Below are positions 11,721 through 22,912 of a stretch of DNA of 64,000 nucleotides, piece after piece (position 1 is the first letter of the stretch; every line of letters starts with the position of its first letter). Source of the stretch: Micropterix aruncella (lineage: Eukaryota; Arthropoda; Insecta; Lepidoptera; Micropterigidae); contig OX155952.1 in NCBI GenBank assembly GCA_944548615.1, positions 2,938,501 to 3,002,500 on the forward strand. Reading direction: 5' to 3'. Under the pieces are notes generated by a model, which did not search any database, was not told the origin of the DNA, and was given only the letters and a program-made list of their open reading frames with translations. The position numbers were made by a program, and so were the translations under genes.

Positions 11721-12475
11721 CAGTCGAACGAAAAAAAAACGTTTAACCAATATTTGCTGATATCATTAATGATTTCACTTTTTAATTTTATCAATTATTT
11801 TTTTCTAAGACTTGAGAATATTATACGAGTACATGTTCTCTTAACCCATTTACAACAGTAAATTAAAATTTGACAATAATTACGATTAGAAGTACCTTAA
11901 CCCACTCACTAGGCACAAATCCTGTATAAAACTAAACCTAATAAATTACTCCAATATTTCTATATTCAAATTGATTGATTTGATTAATTTACTCTATTGT
12001 AGGTATATTACATGCGAAATAGGTTAGGTCAATATTCTTTCTCTGGCGAATGAAGCTTGAATTTAAAGATTGACCCGAAAGTGGGAGTTCAAATATTTGT
12101 AGTCACCCACCTCAGTACTGCAAGTCGCGACATAAAATACAAACCTTTGTTTACGATGCGACTAATAAAGCTTGATCGATTGGCGAATTGCGAATTTACG
12201 AGTCGTCTTACAGAATAAAACCGATAGGTATCACAATACGCAGTATCGCCACACTATCAGTTGTTGCGACTTACCAAGTACATGATTAATTGTTTTGATC
12301 GATAAAATGTCGTTAGTCCGCAAAGAATACACTGTATCACCAGAACCACCAATGAGTGTATTGTGATCGTGATCATATTATGAAAACAGTCAGCGATGGT
12401 TTGAATTGATTGCAACTATCCGCTTTTAGCGACACTTGTACTGTAGTGACATTGAGTATGATGTTTTGGAAATAT
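11721..12475. other. No feature recognised
   Basis: Mostly AT-rich unique-looking sequence between a LINE relic and a mariner element. I see no coding, RNA or terminal-repeat signal. Confidence 0.4.
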
Positions 12476-12477
12476 TA

Positions 12478-13240
12478 TTGGGTCCTTACCCTATGAAGTT
12501 GCTATTCTATAAATGAAATTTAAAGCCAAAAATTTTTTTAAACAATATATATTTAATTAATATAAATATTGACCCCTTTTATTTATGCAGATTCGTCATT
12601 TTAATGGGAGTTGCTTAATTCGTTTGCTGTAAAACTCTCGTGGACAGAAACCAATGAATGCTTTGAAGGCGTTTTTCACCGACTCTTGGTTGCTGAAAGT
12701 TGATTTTTTTCCCCCCGTGTAAAAAGTTATCTAAATTCTGAAAAAAACTATGAAACTCTATTGGATCAAAGTCTGGCAAGTACGGTGGGTGACCAAGAGT
12801 CGGCCGCAACTCCTGCAACTTTGAGACTGTTTCCAGTGACATCTGTGGTTATACGTTTGCATTCAGAAGCAATGGCTATGAGCGATTGACCATGCACAGT
12901 TTTTTAATCACGAGCTTCTCCATCATTGTTAGCAGTACTTAACAGTACACATTTACAGTAACAGTATAGCCAGACTGCAAGAAGCTGTAATAGAAAACAC
13001 CGGCACAATATCTCATATTTGAAAATAATTCAAATTTTCTACTTTATCATGGTTGCACAAACGAAAATATTTGAGCAATAACAAACGATGGAAATACAAA
13101 TAAACAGCTGATTCTTAAAAAAGAATAACATGGCCTTGAATTAAAATTTATTTTAATTTGAAATTCCAACTCAAACCCAAGTTATCCAAGTTCAAAGTCG
13201 CCAGTGTGAAAAAACAGCAATTACATAGGTAAGGACGCAA
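12478..13240 (-). mobile_element. Internally deleted mariner element with intact ends
   Basis: The ends TTGGGTCCTTACCCTATG (12478 on) and CATAGGTAAGGACGCAA (to 13240) are inverted copies. Both are flanked by TA (12476-12477 and 13241-13242), the target duplication of Tc1/mariner elements. At 763 bp it is much shorter than a usual 1.3-kb mariner, so it is a deletion derivative. Confidence 0.88.
12615..12842 (-). pseudogene. Mariner transposase C-terminal remnant
   Basis: The minus strand reads LGHPPYLPDFDPIEFHSFFQ, then NLDNFLHGGKKINFQQP. This corresponds to the mariner HPPYSPDLAPTDYHFF..L..FL.GK.F motif, whose PDLAP(T/S)D aspartate is the third catalytic residue and here reads PDFDPIE. The frame then diverges (RVGEKRLQSIHW in place of AV..AF..FI), indicating a frameshift. 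The N-terminal DNA-binding and first catalytic regions are gone. Confidence 0.8.
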
Positions 13241-13827
13241 TAATAGGTAATCTGTTAATCAAATGTGGCTATGAATAATATGTTAACCAGCAAGCTAATT
13301 GGCAAAATCATGTAAACTATTTTAACCTACTCCCGGGTTTAATTAAACATTTAATTAAACATTCACACTGAGAAAAATCCAGGTCAGAATTATTACTCTA
13401 TCTGATGGTAATGGGCGAAAACAACGAATACACCAATACAGTTGTATACCTTATTAAAATAAGTATACCGATTAATATACCACATATTAAGAAACTCAAT
13501 ACAATTATTGTAAAATCACATAATATATACTTAATGCGAGATACCAAATGAAACTATACGCAATGTAGGTAGTATTTTAAAGTAAAAGAGAATCCATCCT
13601 GAAATATTATGTTAAAATATAGATTTAGCCACAAACAATGTGGTAATAGGATATCGAATTTGCAGACACATATTGTAATCAGATGTAATTAGGCTGTCCA
13701 TGTACTGTTACATGTAATATTTCTGTCTACCCTAGAACGGGCTAGTCCCAGTTGGGTGACAGAATCAAATAAGAAGAAGGTTAAGATTTTGTCATTCGTT
13801 TTCTGTTAATGTTGTAAGCAAAATCAA
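13241..13827. other. Noncoding; LINE 3'-tail piece at 13722-13800
   Basis: Positions 13722-13800 (ctaccctagaacgggctagt, cccagttgggtgacag, aaggttaag) are the inverse of 3000-3085 and appear to be a retroelement tail. The rest is AT-rich without signals. Confidence 0.5.
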
Positions 13828-13960
13828 TATGAAATCGAAGACTATCGCGGTTGTTTGACATTATAAATAGGACAGAAAACGAATTTACCGCGTGAAATTT
13901 GTAGCACCCCAAGGTGCTGCAAATTTCACACGGTAAATTCGTTTTCTGTCCTATTTATAG
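13828..13960. mobile_element. Penelope-like element terminus as a near-perfect palindrome
   Basis: Arms of about 47 bp (13862-13908 and about 13912-13959) read TATAAATAGGACAGAAAACG, then AATTTACCGCGTGAAATTTG to a GCACC..GGTGC turn. The same terminal wording (ataaatagga.agaaaacgaa, ttaccgcgtgaaatttgtag) stands beside the intact Penelope-like ORF at 61912-61960. The left flank (13829-13860, gaaatcgaagactatcgcgg) is shared with 5298-5340 and 34045-34080. No coding part remains. Confidence 0.75.
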
Positions 13961-13999
13961 CAAAATCAATGTTTTTATAATAATTATTTCTTAAATAAA

Positions 14000-14660
14000 T
14001 AAATAAAATAAATTAAAACTTCCATATTAATGATAAATGCAACAATCTCCGATTTGGATATAATCTATAAGCCTGGAATAACAGTATGATATACTTGAGT
14101 GCCATTTTTATGGTAGGCATAGCAATCGCGTATGCCTGATATATATTACAATTACAATCTGATTTAGTTAATTTATCATAAGGAGGGTAAGCATAACTAT
14201 ATCCTATGCCTGTAGGCACTATTTATACAATAGGGATAACAATCTGATATAATTAAGAGTACCGTACCTGCAGGTACTTGGGATTATAACCTAATAAAGT
14301 TGGGAGTGACGTATGAATGTTGGCTCTTACAATCCCACATGGTTAAGAGCACTACATCACACCACTATATAAACTGTGTGAACTACATTTTCCTTAGCCA
14401 TATTCAAATTGTATCTGTAACTCTCCGTCTTCCTGTCACTTGCACTACACTTAATATGGGTGATTCCAACCGACGCTATTTTGCCAGTGCACTAATCGCG
14501 ACTATTGTTTCAAGTGATAAAAACAATACGTAATAGTGACTTTTATTATTTGTTATTGCCAAAACAATGACATAATAATTATAATAATTTTCCTGGGCCT
14601 AATTACAATTAAGCACGTGTCAAGGGTGTACCAGACGAAGCGTCCCAAGCTGGGGGGGGG
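14000..14660. other. No feature recognised
   Basis: AT-rich. Small open frames at 14013-14219 (-) and 14300-14533 (+) have no recognisable domain. Confidence 0.4.
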
Positions 14661-14668
14661 GGATCTAA

Positions 14669-14745
14669 AAAAAAATAACATGCTAAATTTGTCTGGTCCA
14701 TTTGTTTTACATGTGCCATAAACAAATTTAGCATGCTATTTTTTT
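14669..14745. repeat. Short hairpin, 24-bp arms, 29-nt loop
   Basis: The left arm 14669-14692 (..aacatgctaaatttgt) and right arm 14722-14745 (acaaatttagcatgc..) pair at 23 of 24 positions across a 29-nt loop. The total is 77 nt, the size of an animal pre-miRNA hairpin. A G run at 14653-14661 flanks it. It could also be the core of a small MITE. Confidence 0.75.
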
Positions 14746-14749
14746 CCAA

Positions 14750-15700
14750 TAATAGGCGTTCTTATGAGAGGAGAGAGGGAAGGCATCGCCTTATTCCCGT
14801 TACTAAGAGATAAGTACATACTATATTTTAGTGGTAACATAAGCACACTCACGCAGCTCCCATTTATCTTCCCTCTTCATACAGCATACACACCCCCATT
14901 TATTCTCAGTCCTGATCTGATAAGTTCAATTTGCATAATGTATATTAATTGTATAAATACTATGCTACGTTAAGCAGTTTCTCGCACGGTGTCCTGGATA
15001 TATCAATAATCCAATGTAAAACAATTTTGTTAATTATTGGATAACCTTTATATGTCAGGTGGCTGTAAGTCATTTATTGTCATCCTTCGTCCTTCTCTCA
15101 GGTTGACTGCATATTTGTCTCGTTTTAACTGTGGTCTTGCAGATGTGCTGATAACTAACCTTCGTTCTAAACTAACCTTCCTGATACAGTATAGTAGTTA
15201 TCTTATTTAAAAAGTCTATGTTAAAATTTAATTTAGAAAATACATGAATACAACAGTGGCCAGTAAAATGCGATTTTAGACGATATCCTAAAACTTAATA
15301 AGTTATTATTCCAACTCCCGTAGACATTGTCAGATATGTAACGTACCTACATACGACTTGTTCTCATGGATACTCCTAATTGATTTTCCCTGTTGTGCGT
15401 GGGATTACAAACCCACATGATTAATTATTATTATTACCGTAATGTTATGTGCCTTGAGACGCGGTCATAATGAGTATCACTCCTGGTAATCCCTATTAGT
15501 TAGAATCTACTTCATTGAAGATTTCATCGTAATCGATGCTTGAAAAATGGAATCATTTTCTACATTACTTTGTTAAAACAGAGTTACACGCGTAAGCGCC
15601 AAAATAACACATCGCAAAACCAAAATAAAAAGCATGATTGTGGCAAATGTTTCAACTATAAATTATGCTAATAAAAAATAGCTAGATAAAGATATGGCTT
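14750..15700. other. No feature recognised
   Basis: AT-rich sequence without recognisable coding, RNA or transposon ends. Confidence 0.4.
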
Positions 15701-15701
15701 G

Positions 15702-16526
15702 ATATGGCATCGTAACTTGGGGCTGTGCGGCAAAAACGCTTCTGGCCACCCTTTACAAAGCGCAAAAGGTGGTCAATAAAAAACCCCAAACATATTCTTC
15801 CGATGACCTTTTCCGAGAGTATAGAGTGTTGAGTGTGAGAAAAATGTTTGTGCTGGTAACTCTCACTAAATTCCAGAGTGAGTTAGGAGAACAGAAAAAA
15901 AGCCAGCAATCTCGTGTAACAAGAAGATCGACACAAACAAATTTTGCAATACCACTCAGGATATCCGCTTTTGGCCAATCCAGTTTCTCTTATCTTGCCC
16001 CCAAATTTTATAATTGCCTTCCACCTAACATTAAAGACATTAAAATATCATATAAATTTAAAAATAGTTTGAGTGCCTACCTCTTAAATTGTACATATGC
16101 AGATATTGAAAACATTATTAAATAATTGAATCTCTATAATCTTTATAATAAAAACATAATAGTATATGTAGTAATATAAATTGATGATTTCTAAATGTAA
16201 TTTTATTTTAATTTTTGTGAATATATTTTGTATATTATTAATACATATTATTTAATACATATATAAATATATATTCATTTTTATCATGTAATAAAATAAT
16301 ATTGACAATTTTCATGACATTTTCTTACGAATTTTTATTAGGCAATTAAGATATTTCTGTTACATTAAGTATGATTTTGTTTATTTATATAAATATAATG
16401 TTATAGATTTCTTAGGATAACTAAAATAAATTGTCTACCTTGGAACAGGCGGCAGCCTAGTTAGGTTAAGACTTTTGTATATTGAATGTACTCATAATTT
16501 GAACTCAATAAATAAATTAAAAAAAA
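15702..16526 (+). mobile_element. 5'-truncated LINE: reverse transcriptase tail, 3' UTR and A-rich end
   Basis: The open frame runs GIVTWGCAAKTLLATLYKAQ, then KVVNKKPQTYSSDDLFREYR, and later FGQSSFSYLAPKFYNCLPPN before the stop at about 16126. I..WG.A.KT....LY..QK, L(Y/F)....VL.(V/I)R and (K/R)FYN.LP..I are the C-terminal hallmarks of Jockey-superfamily reverse transcriptases. The AT-rich 3' UTR includes a segment (16436-16480, accttggaacaggcggcagc) related to 27780-27840. It ends in aataaataaattaaaaaaaa near 16526. The C-terminal frame is open for over 130 codons, so it is relatively young. Confidence 0.8.
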
Positions 16527-16820
16527 GGTCTAGTAAAGTCTCACGTAATTATCAATAATTTCTTCTATTCGAGAATTATAGATTTTTTATTACGATTTTT
16601 AAAATAACATATAACCGTGTCAAGTTCTAAGTTAGTAAGTGATGAACCCTCTAAACGATTTAAAAAGCTTTTAGATTTCATTAGTCTTTCTGTAAAATTT
16701 TGCAACAAAAAAAAAAAACGAAAATAAAAAAGTATGTGAAATTTTGCTGAATTTTAACGACAACCTTGTTCACTAAAATCAATTCATTTATAACATTTTT
16801 CGATTTGTTGTCTCTCAGAC
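16527..16820. other. No feature recognised
   Basis: AT-rich sequence between a LINE end and a TTAA element. Confidence 0.4.
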
Positions 16821-16824
16821 TTAA

Positions 16825-17086
16825 CCCTTCAGACCTCGGCCCCTCAGCCGATTGACAAGTTAATGTCCCAAAAAATTTTAGTAAAAATTAGTAAAAAAAA
16901 TGAATTATGACACGGTCTCACCAAAACATTAATCACTGCCAAACCACTGTACCCAAAATTAAAATAAAACATATTAACATAATAAAACATAATAACATAA
17001 AACAAATAAAATTAAAATAAAATTAAAACGGGGCCGTCACGCTAAATCGTGTTTTGGCCGATATCGGCCAATCGGGGCTCTAGGGG
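16825..17086. mobile_element. TTAA-flanked short TIR element
   Basis: TTAA at 16821-16824 and 17087-17090 flank ends CCCTTCAGACCTCGGCCCC and, inverted, CCCCTAGAGCCCCGATTGG. The ends are imperfect inverted copies that begin with CCC. TTAA duplication with CCC ends suggests a piggyBac-type MITE of 262 bp. It has no coding capacity. Confidence 0.6.
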
Positions 17087-17090
17087 TTAA

Positions 17091-17690
17091 TAGGTGACGT
17101 ATGTCGATACATGTTTTAATAATAATTTATTTCATAAATAATGCATTTACTGAAAAGTAGAAATACACTTGGATTTGGATTTCACTATTTTAGGCGGTAT
17201 GTTTCACTTCTTATGGTTATAATGGCTTACAACATGTGTGGTTAATTGTGGGTTCAACATACCATCGATCAGTAAAGTTGAAAACTTAAAAATAAATGGT
17301 TTTTGAAATGTGCAAATTAGTACCAAAATTCATAATGTCTCTAATAATATGGCCCCCCACTGTATGAACAAACCATGGAAATAGAGCAAGTAAAAATGGA
17401 TCTTCAATAACGTACATTTTATCAATTTTTCTAATAAACGAAACTGCAGTGTATATATAAAAGGTTGGACGATTCGAGACAAACTTTTATAAAACAGATT
17501 CAAACTGCAGCGAATCCGAAACAATGCCTAGCCAGTTAAATATGCAATGCATCATGACATTATCCTCGGGGCTGAAATAATAGTCATCAGATACTCAATG
17601 CTGGGATATCGATTTCCTGCGTGCGGCCGATGGCGCATGACAAAATGGAATAAGCAGTAATTCATAAGCCAAGTCACTACCACAGTATAA
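17091..17690. other. No feature recognised
   Basis: AT-rich. The open frame 17330-17524 (-) has no recognisable motif. Confidence 0.4.
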
Positions 17691-17872
17691 TAACACCCAG
17701 TAAGTTCACTCAAGAGCTACAAGGCAAAGCGGGAAAAGGATGCGACTGAAGTGGGGCCAGTGGTAATTCATGTCGCGTCTTTAGGCCCATAGTTACGGCG
17801 CTGTGAGCTGTGACGCGCTGTGGGCGCAGGGCGAACCCGTCACCCCAGGCTGATATAACGATATGTGATCGT
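17691..17872 (+). mobile_element. TIR element family B, partial copy
   Basis: It starts CACAGTATAATAACACCCAG. It continues as the inverted equivalent of 51070-51208 (ctcaagagctacaaggcaa, cgcgtctttaggccca, cgctgtgggcgcag), so it is closer to the 50.8-kb subfamily than to the 10.7-kb one. The second end is lost where a family-A repeat begins. Confidence 0.7.
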
Positions 17873-17874
17873 TC

Positions 17875-18530
17875 TTTCAGCCGTGGGATGAGAGTAGGAG
17901 ACTTAGAGACAAGACAATCCACTGTCTAGCTTGCCAACAGCCCGTTAGAGACCAACGCCTTACGGCGAGGCACCGGGAAAGGTTCCCAGCGGGCAGCCTC
18001 GCCCTCTAACTACCAGTTTTGGTAGGATATCTCCGTCTGGAGATAACCTTCAGGATACCTCCATCATCCCGACTGGTTAAGGGTCCGAAGTCACTTACGC
18101 GGCCTCTACCTGTTGTATTACAGCGGTAATTCAATTTGAATTTATCGTGGACCTGGGCGTTCTTTGCCCGTAGTGCCACACGGGATCGAGTGGTCAAGGT
18201 CATTTCAAGAGTGGCGTGACAACAGGTTAACATCCACTTTCGCTGCTTAGGAGACAGTATATTTCCATAGTCTCCAGACTCCTTACGCAATTAGTCAGAG
18301 TGCACAACCGATTGTCGTCGCCGAACGGTGGGCAAACCGTCCAGTAGCACCGGGATGCAATCTCGCCAGGAGAAACCGGTTCACCAGCCGTGAAAGTCTT
18401 ACCCGGAGTAGCCTTCCGCACGAGGAGGCTTCTGAATAGGAGCTGAATCGTGAGTTGAGCCAATCCGAGAACAAAATGGATCTTGTGGCCCCTGCTGGTG
18501 GGATGGTATGATCTAATCTAATCTGATCTA
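17875..18530 (-). repeat. GC-rich dispersed repeat family A
   Basis: An inverted relative of 9745-10690, best matched to 32580-33350: phrases cactgtctag, aacgccttacggcgaggcac, cgggaaagg, actaccagtttt, gatatctccgtctgga, gcgcaaaccgtcc-like. The upstream end near 18500 carries small tctaatctaatctgatcta repeats. No coding is recognised. Confidence 0.7.
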
Positions 18531-18970
18531 GGGGAGAAACAATGAAACAGAAGTTTAATGTAATAAAAGAAAACAACGTACTAAAATCGTTCTATTGCAT
18601 CAATAAAATTGCTAAACTCCCCCTGATGTAGACTACAAAACTGTTAACGTGGATATGGAAATTCTTGACATAACTGCGAGCCATTCTGTCTCGACGAATG
18701 CTCGTCGTCTAACCGCAACTCGATGGCAAATTGTCAACCCGATGGCGTGTGCTAACCTCAACATGAAATACCATGCCTTGACGTATCCGGGCCAATAGCT
18801 TGCAAACATGAATCATTTCAGACAATGTACAGTAGAAATACCGTTAATGTGACATAAATTGCATTTAGGATGTGGGTGTGAGGAGAATGTTTAAATGAAA
18901 TGCACGAAAAAAAAGAACGAAGTGGTATTGCAAATAATGAACGAAATTCAACCAGAAACTTATAAACGGC
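18531..18970. other. No feature recognised
   Basis: Unremarkable sequence between repeat copies. Confidence 0.4.
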
Positions 18971-18971
18971 T

Positions 18972-19046
18972 CGACGGCATAGTGGTTAGGTCGTCTGTCT
19001 TACATTGTAAGAATTCGGTTTCGATTCCCGGCTGGGTCACCACATA
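18972..19046 (+). mobile_element. SINE head fragment (tRNA-like)
   Basis: Box A-like cgacggcatagtggttaggt and box B-like ggtttcgattcccg are followed by ctgggtcacca. The body seen in the other SINE copies is missing, so this is a 3'-truncated or diverged copy. It is not a functional tRNA because no acceptor stem closes. Confidence 0.7.
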
Positions 19047-19240
19047 CAAAAAACGTTAAAATAGCTTTCTTTGTCATTTGACCTATTTTACACTAAATTG
19101 TCATTATGCATCAAGGGAAAGGTACAGTGCATTTCAATTAAAACCTAAATGTATAGCATTCGATTTTGACAATATCGAAGTTCTATTGACTTCCCTTATA
19201 TTTATTCCTTATTATTTCTATTATTGACTATTATATCAAT

Positions 19241-19768
19241 GTGAATTTTTATTCTGACTTATTGGCGATTGGCGGCAACGAAAAGGCCAACAGACTGGCA
19301 AAACTGGGCACACTAGAATGCCCGGTGGAGGCAGTTATAGGGGTCCCCTTCGCTACAGGCAAGAAAATCATCAGGGACTGCTTGGAGCAGGAACATCGGG
19401 CATCCTGGAAACAGAGCCAGGGATGTCGCCAGGCAAAAGCCATTATGGAGCAACCACTACAAAAGAAAACCAAGGCCCTACTTGACATGAGCAAGAAGAA
19501 ACTTAGAACCACTATCGGTCTCCTCACCGGACACGCGACCCTTAGAGCACATCTATTCAACCTTGGCTTGACAGAGAGCAAGGACTGTCGAATATGTGGC
19601 GAAGAACCTGAAGACAGCATACACATCGTTGGTCGCTGCTCAGGCCTCGCCGCAAAAAGACACAGTTTACTGGGACGAGCCATTCTCGAACCCAGCGATC
19701 TGCCCAACTTAAAGGTCAGTGATCTACTTGGACTGGTAAGAAGCACTGGGCTACTAGCTGACCACTGA
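19241..19768 (+). pseudogene. LINE RNase H and C-terminal zinc-knuckle relic
   Basis: The frame contains GGNEKANRLAKLGTLE (the end of an RNase H domain, normally GNE.AD.LA). A region W.QS.GCRQAKAIM follows, then KKKLRTTIGLLTGHATLRAH, LFNLGL, and a CRICGEEPEDSIHIVGRC cluster (C-x2-C-x8-H-x4-C). This arrangement is the C-terminus of non-LTR retrotransposons with RNase H, as in the R1/I/Jockey groups. The start is arbitrary because the frame enters from noncoding sequence at about 19241. The upstream RNase H catalytic part and the polymerase are missing. The stop at 19766-19768 is probably the natural one. The complementary-strand frame is a shadow. Confidence 0.85.
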
Positions 19769-19807
19769 CCTAACCACATAATATGGACAGTAGGTAATGA
19801 CACGGCC

Positions 19808-20075
19808 CGCAGGCATGTGCATAGTGGTTAGGTCGCCTGATCTTAAATTGTAAGGTCCCGGGTTCGATTCCCGGCTGGGTCACCATTTTCCGTTGGGATC
19901 AATTTAACGGAATTGCATTTTCAATTCTGTAGATCGAATGCAATAACAAGCCCCACACTTACAGACATGTTACACGCACACATACATATAACACGTCGTA
20001 GTATGGAAGAAATTGTCATATGACAATAAACCCGCCCATTGTGACATTTCACAATAAAGAGTTTAAACAAACAAA
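19808..20075 (+). mobile_element. tRNA-derived SINE, most complete copy
   Basis: The tRNA-like head has catagtggttaggtcgcctg and ggttcgattcccggctgg. The body reads ccgttgggatcaatttaacg and gaatgcaataacaag, and the tail has gtcatatgacaataaacccg with an (A/C)-rich end near 20075. It is the only copy here with head, body and tail uninterrupted, so it serves as the reference for 7957-8195 and 57655-58545. Confidence 0.88.
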
Positions 20076-20640
20076 CCACAAAGTGGGTAGTTACAAAAGA
20101 TCTTATAGACCTAGGTGACATCAAGGGCTGGAAACAAGCCCCCCACTCCGTTTACTACTACTATTGGTAACGATTGACCATTACTATTAAAATAAATATG
20201 TTTTTATTACTATTTGTATTACCTACTGTCCATATGATAATTTGTGAAATTATCCAATAATTCTGTTTGATTATTAGTACTATTGTCCATATATTATGAT
20301 AATTTGCGAAATTATCAGATATTTTTAATTAAAAATATGGGAAACTTTTTTTATAACCTAAAAAATATTCGCTTGAATGTTTAATGGCCATATCTTACAT
20401 ATACTACCTAATGCCAATTTCATACCATACCAACCTTATAATGTATGTACCTACTCATATACATATTCTGTTAATTTTGTAAATTTCGTTAATTTTGACT
20501 TTTCTACCTGTAGGAATTCCTATCAACTGATTAAAAAACACTTTATAGTAGGGTTGTTTGTAAGAGATGGTGGTATAATATTAAACATGCCTATTGGGAA
20601 ATAAAACGATAAAGAATGGAAAAAACAAACAAACAAACAA
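20076..20640 (+). other. AT-rich stretch ending in a retroelement tail
   Basis: Positions 20545-20640 (tagtagggttgtttgtaaga, gatggtggtataatatta, cctattgggaaataaa, then (aaac)n) resemble the SINE tail at 58465-58530 and the tail at 60310-60380. They are therefore the 3' end of a SINE or its partner LINE. Earlier sequence is featureless. Confidence 0.5.
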
Positions 20641-21049
20641 TAAACATTCAAAGTGAAAATATTCGATAATAGATTTCAGACAAAAAATAAGACCTCTGTC
20701 TTTACAGCTGGTCCCTCGAGAAGGCTGGTCCCTCGACTAGCATAGCATCAGAACGAAACGAAAACAATATGATGAACAACTCCAATAGCATGACTTCGAT
20801 CGCTAGTGTTGTAGTTCTTCGTCTCCTGGAGCCCTGCCCGCTACCGAACGTTGGCTATAATATTGGCTGTACATATTATGGCTATTACAATGTGACTGGC
20901 CGCCGCTCGTAACAAAAGTGTGGTGGATTTCAGAAACCATTCCGGAGATTACACAGCTAAGATGATTTTTTTCGCCCGGACTTCTGTTTCCGGCTATTTG
21001 CTTTGAATTAATTGCATATTAAATTAATTTGATTACATGAATACTCTTG
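20641..21049. other. No gene recognised
   Basis: A short direct repeat ctggtccctcga occurs at about 20709 and 20725. Nothing else was found. Confidence 0.4.
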
Positions 21050-21450
21050 TATATTTCAGGATGTTGCATGAAATGAGCGAAATATTCGAGTTTACGTATC
21101 TTACCCTCGATATTTCTATGTTTGTGCTTAAACGCTTTATAATGTCTTCATTCTGACTCTTCAACCCTGCTTATACGTAGTGTAGTTCGATGGACCCACA
21201 TTTCGAAGGCTCAAAGCTTTCTTAATAGCGTGTCTGTAAGTGTGGTTTTTATTAAGCAGTTAAGCTTGTGACCAGTATCATCTGCATTTATTATATTGTT
21301 GATGTTTACACCATTTACATTGGCCCCACTTTCGTATGTATATAGAGCTTCCTTAAAGAGTAAACATTGACAAGCAGAGGCGATATTGTGCAACCCTGTC
21401 TGACTCCACGCCGTTTCTCCACCTCTTCCGAAATATTCTGGCCAACCTAG
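21050..21450 (-). pseudogene. LINE reverse transcriptase relic with palm motif
   Basis: The minus strand from 21440 reads QNISEEVEKRRGVRQGCTIS, then PLLVNVYS. Further on it reads NVNGVNINNIINADDTGH, where ADD is the (Y)ADD catalytic motif with Tyr replaced by Asn. It ends with AFEMWVHRTTLRISRVEESE and KIRKLEYFAHFMQ. The order RGVRQGC..SP.L.N, .G..IN...YADD, LE.FEMW..RR.LRI, R...L.(Y/F).GH.M is a LINE polymerase. About 150 residues between YADD and FEMW are missing and stops interrupt it. Confidence 0.82.
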
Positions 21451-21639
21451 ATGTGCGCTCTTTGGCGCCAGTAGAGATTAGTAATGCTACGCAAGTCTTT
21501 GTCATTTATTCACTCTTGTTGGCGAATGTCGACCATCGACACAGTGCTGTGGTTAAAGTTTGCCAACCAATGTGCAAGAGTAAAAATGGAAGTAGCATCA
21601 CATTTTTTGGTCTTCGAGGATCCGCGCAGCTTGTGCCTG

Positions 21640-22170
21640 ATATCCTGTTTGTGTTTTTAGGTCGGCTCAAATCATGGTTTAGCTCCCATCCGATAGCCTC
21701 CTCGAAGAGGGACTAACGTGGATGGGCCTCTGTGAACTCTGCCTGCGGCTGAAACCCACACTCGGAGACAGTTAGGATCGGAGGTTCCGGTAGGGCGGTT
21801 TGCGCACCGTTAGCCAATCGACCGTGATTTCCAGCGAATAACCGAGGGAGTCTAGAAACGTACGTTTCCCAAGCAGCGGGGGTAGTTGTCGACCTGACGT
21901 CATCTATCCTTAGAGACGATCCATTGGACACCTGCTCCCGTGTGATCTTGGCGGGCAATGAGTGCCTAGGTCCGCAATTAATTCGACTTTGAATTACCGC
22001 TAACTTCATGTAGAAGCTCGAATCTGTGACCAGACTGGAGAAATCCGCCTAAACCTGGTAATAAGGGCGCGAGGATGGCCCGCCGGTTGCACTTCCTAGT
22101 GCCTTGCAAGAAAGCGTTGGAATCTTACGCGCTGTTAGCGTAGTTTGGCTGTGGATTGTCCACTGTCTTT
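21640..22170 (+). repeat. GC-rich dispersed repeat family A
   Basis: Same orientation as 9745-10690, sharing tagcctcctcgaagaggg-like, ctcggagac-like, gcggtttgcgcacc, gagtctagaaacgta and gttgcacttcctagtgcctt in the same order. It ends near the ctgtggattgtccactgtc phrase. It lacks part of the 10.3-10.45 kb segment. Confidence 0.72.
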
Positions 22171-22429
22171 ACATTCACTCCGTGGGTGGCAGAATGGTCC
22201 GATGTCGTAATAACTCCCTGGGGTGGCGGGTTCAACCGTAAAAATTTACACCCCTCGTATGTCTCCCAGGATGTTAAAAACGTATCTGTAATAGGTGGCG
22301 GTGAAGGATTTGGTTGTACAGGATTTGTTGCCTCTCATCACTGCGACCAGTTCTGATATTTAGTGATAGGCTTAATATTCAACCAGTCTTAACTTCTTCC
22401 AGAGACTTGTGAATCTCAGAATTCTCTAG

Positions 22430-22856
22430 GGTTTGTATGATGTTGCAAACATCCTCGGCAGAGTCTCTGGTATGCGATTATTTCGTATATTTTACCTTTG
22501 ACTCCTATATCAAATTCAAAACTAAATGGTGTTTTTCTCGTCTAAAGTTTATTTATCGAATCAGGGGTTATCTTCATTCAGATATTAGGGTGCTCCTAAT
22601 GAATACTCTCAAATTACCGATGCTTGGTTATGGCGACCGCGAATATGGACACTGCTTACGAAAAGTAGACCAAAATAAGATGCAAAGGTTGCAGATCGAC
22701 TGTTTTGACGCAGAAAGTAGGTTTTGTCTCCTATGGTTTCCTACCGTAGGAAGCTTCACTCTGCTAAACACCCTTTGCGGGGAATGTTTGGACAGACGAA
22801 AGAAACTGTCTTGCAGTAAACACTGTAAAAAGTGGATTGTGCGTTTTCTTTAATGT
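22430..22856 (+). pseudogene. LINE reverse transcriptase C-terminal relic
   Basis: The frame reads LKFIYRIRGYLHSDIRVLLM, then NTLKLPMLGYGDREYGHCLR and KVDQNKMQRLQIDCF. It matches the LINE segment LY..R..LP...R..L....ILP.LDYAD..YG.CL......I..VQN.C.R. Stop at 22851-22853. Flanking parts of the polymerase are absent or unrecognisable. Confidence 0.72.
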
Positions 22857-22912
22857 AAGTACTAGTTGCTCTAAATTGAAAGATGCCATGTCAGGCAATA
22901 AACCTTTATTAA

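Noticed and set aside
19249..19803. 184-codon minus-strand frame over the LINE RNase H relic
   Set aside because: The plus-strand frame carries the recognisable RNase H and zinc-knuckle motifs; the minus frame has none.
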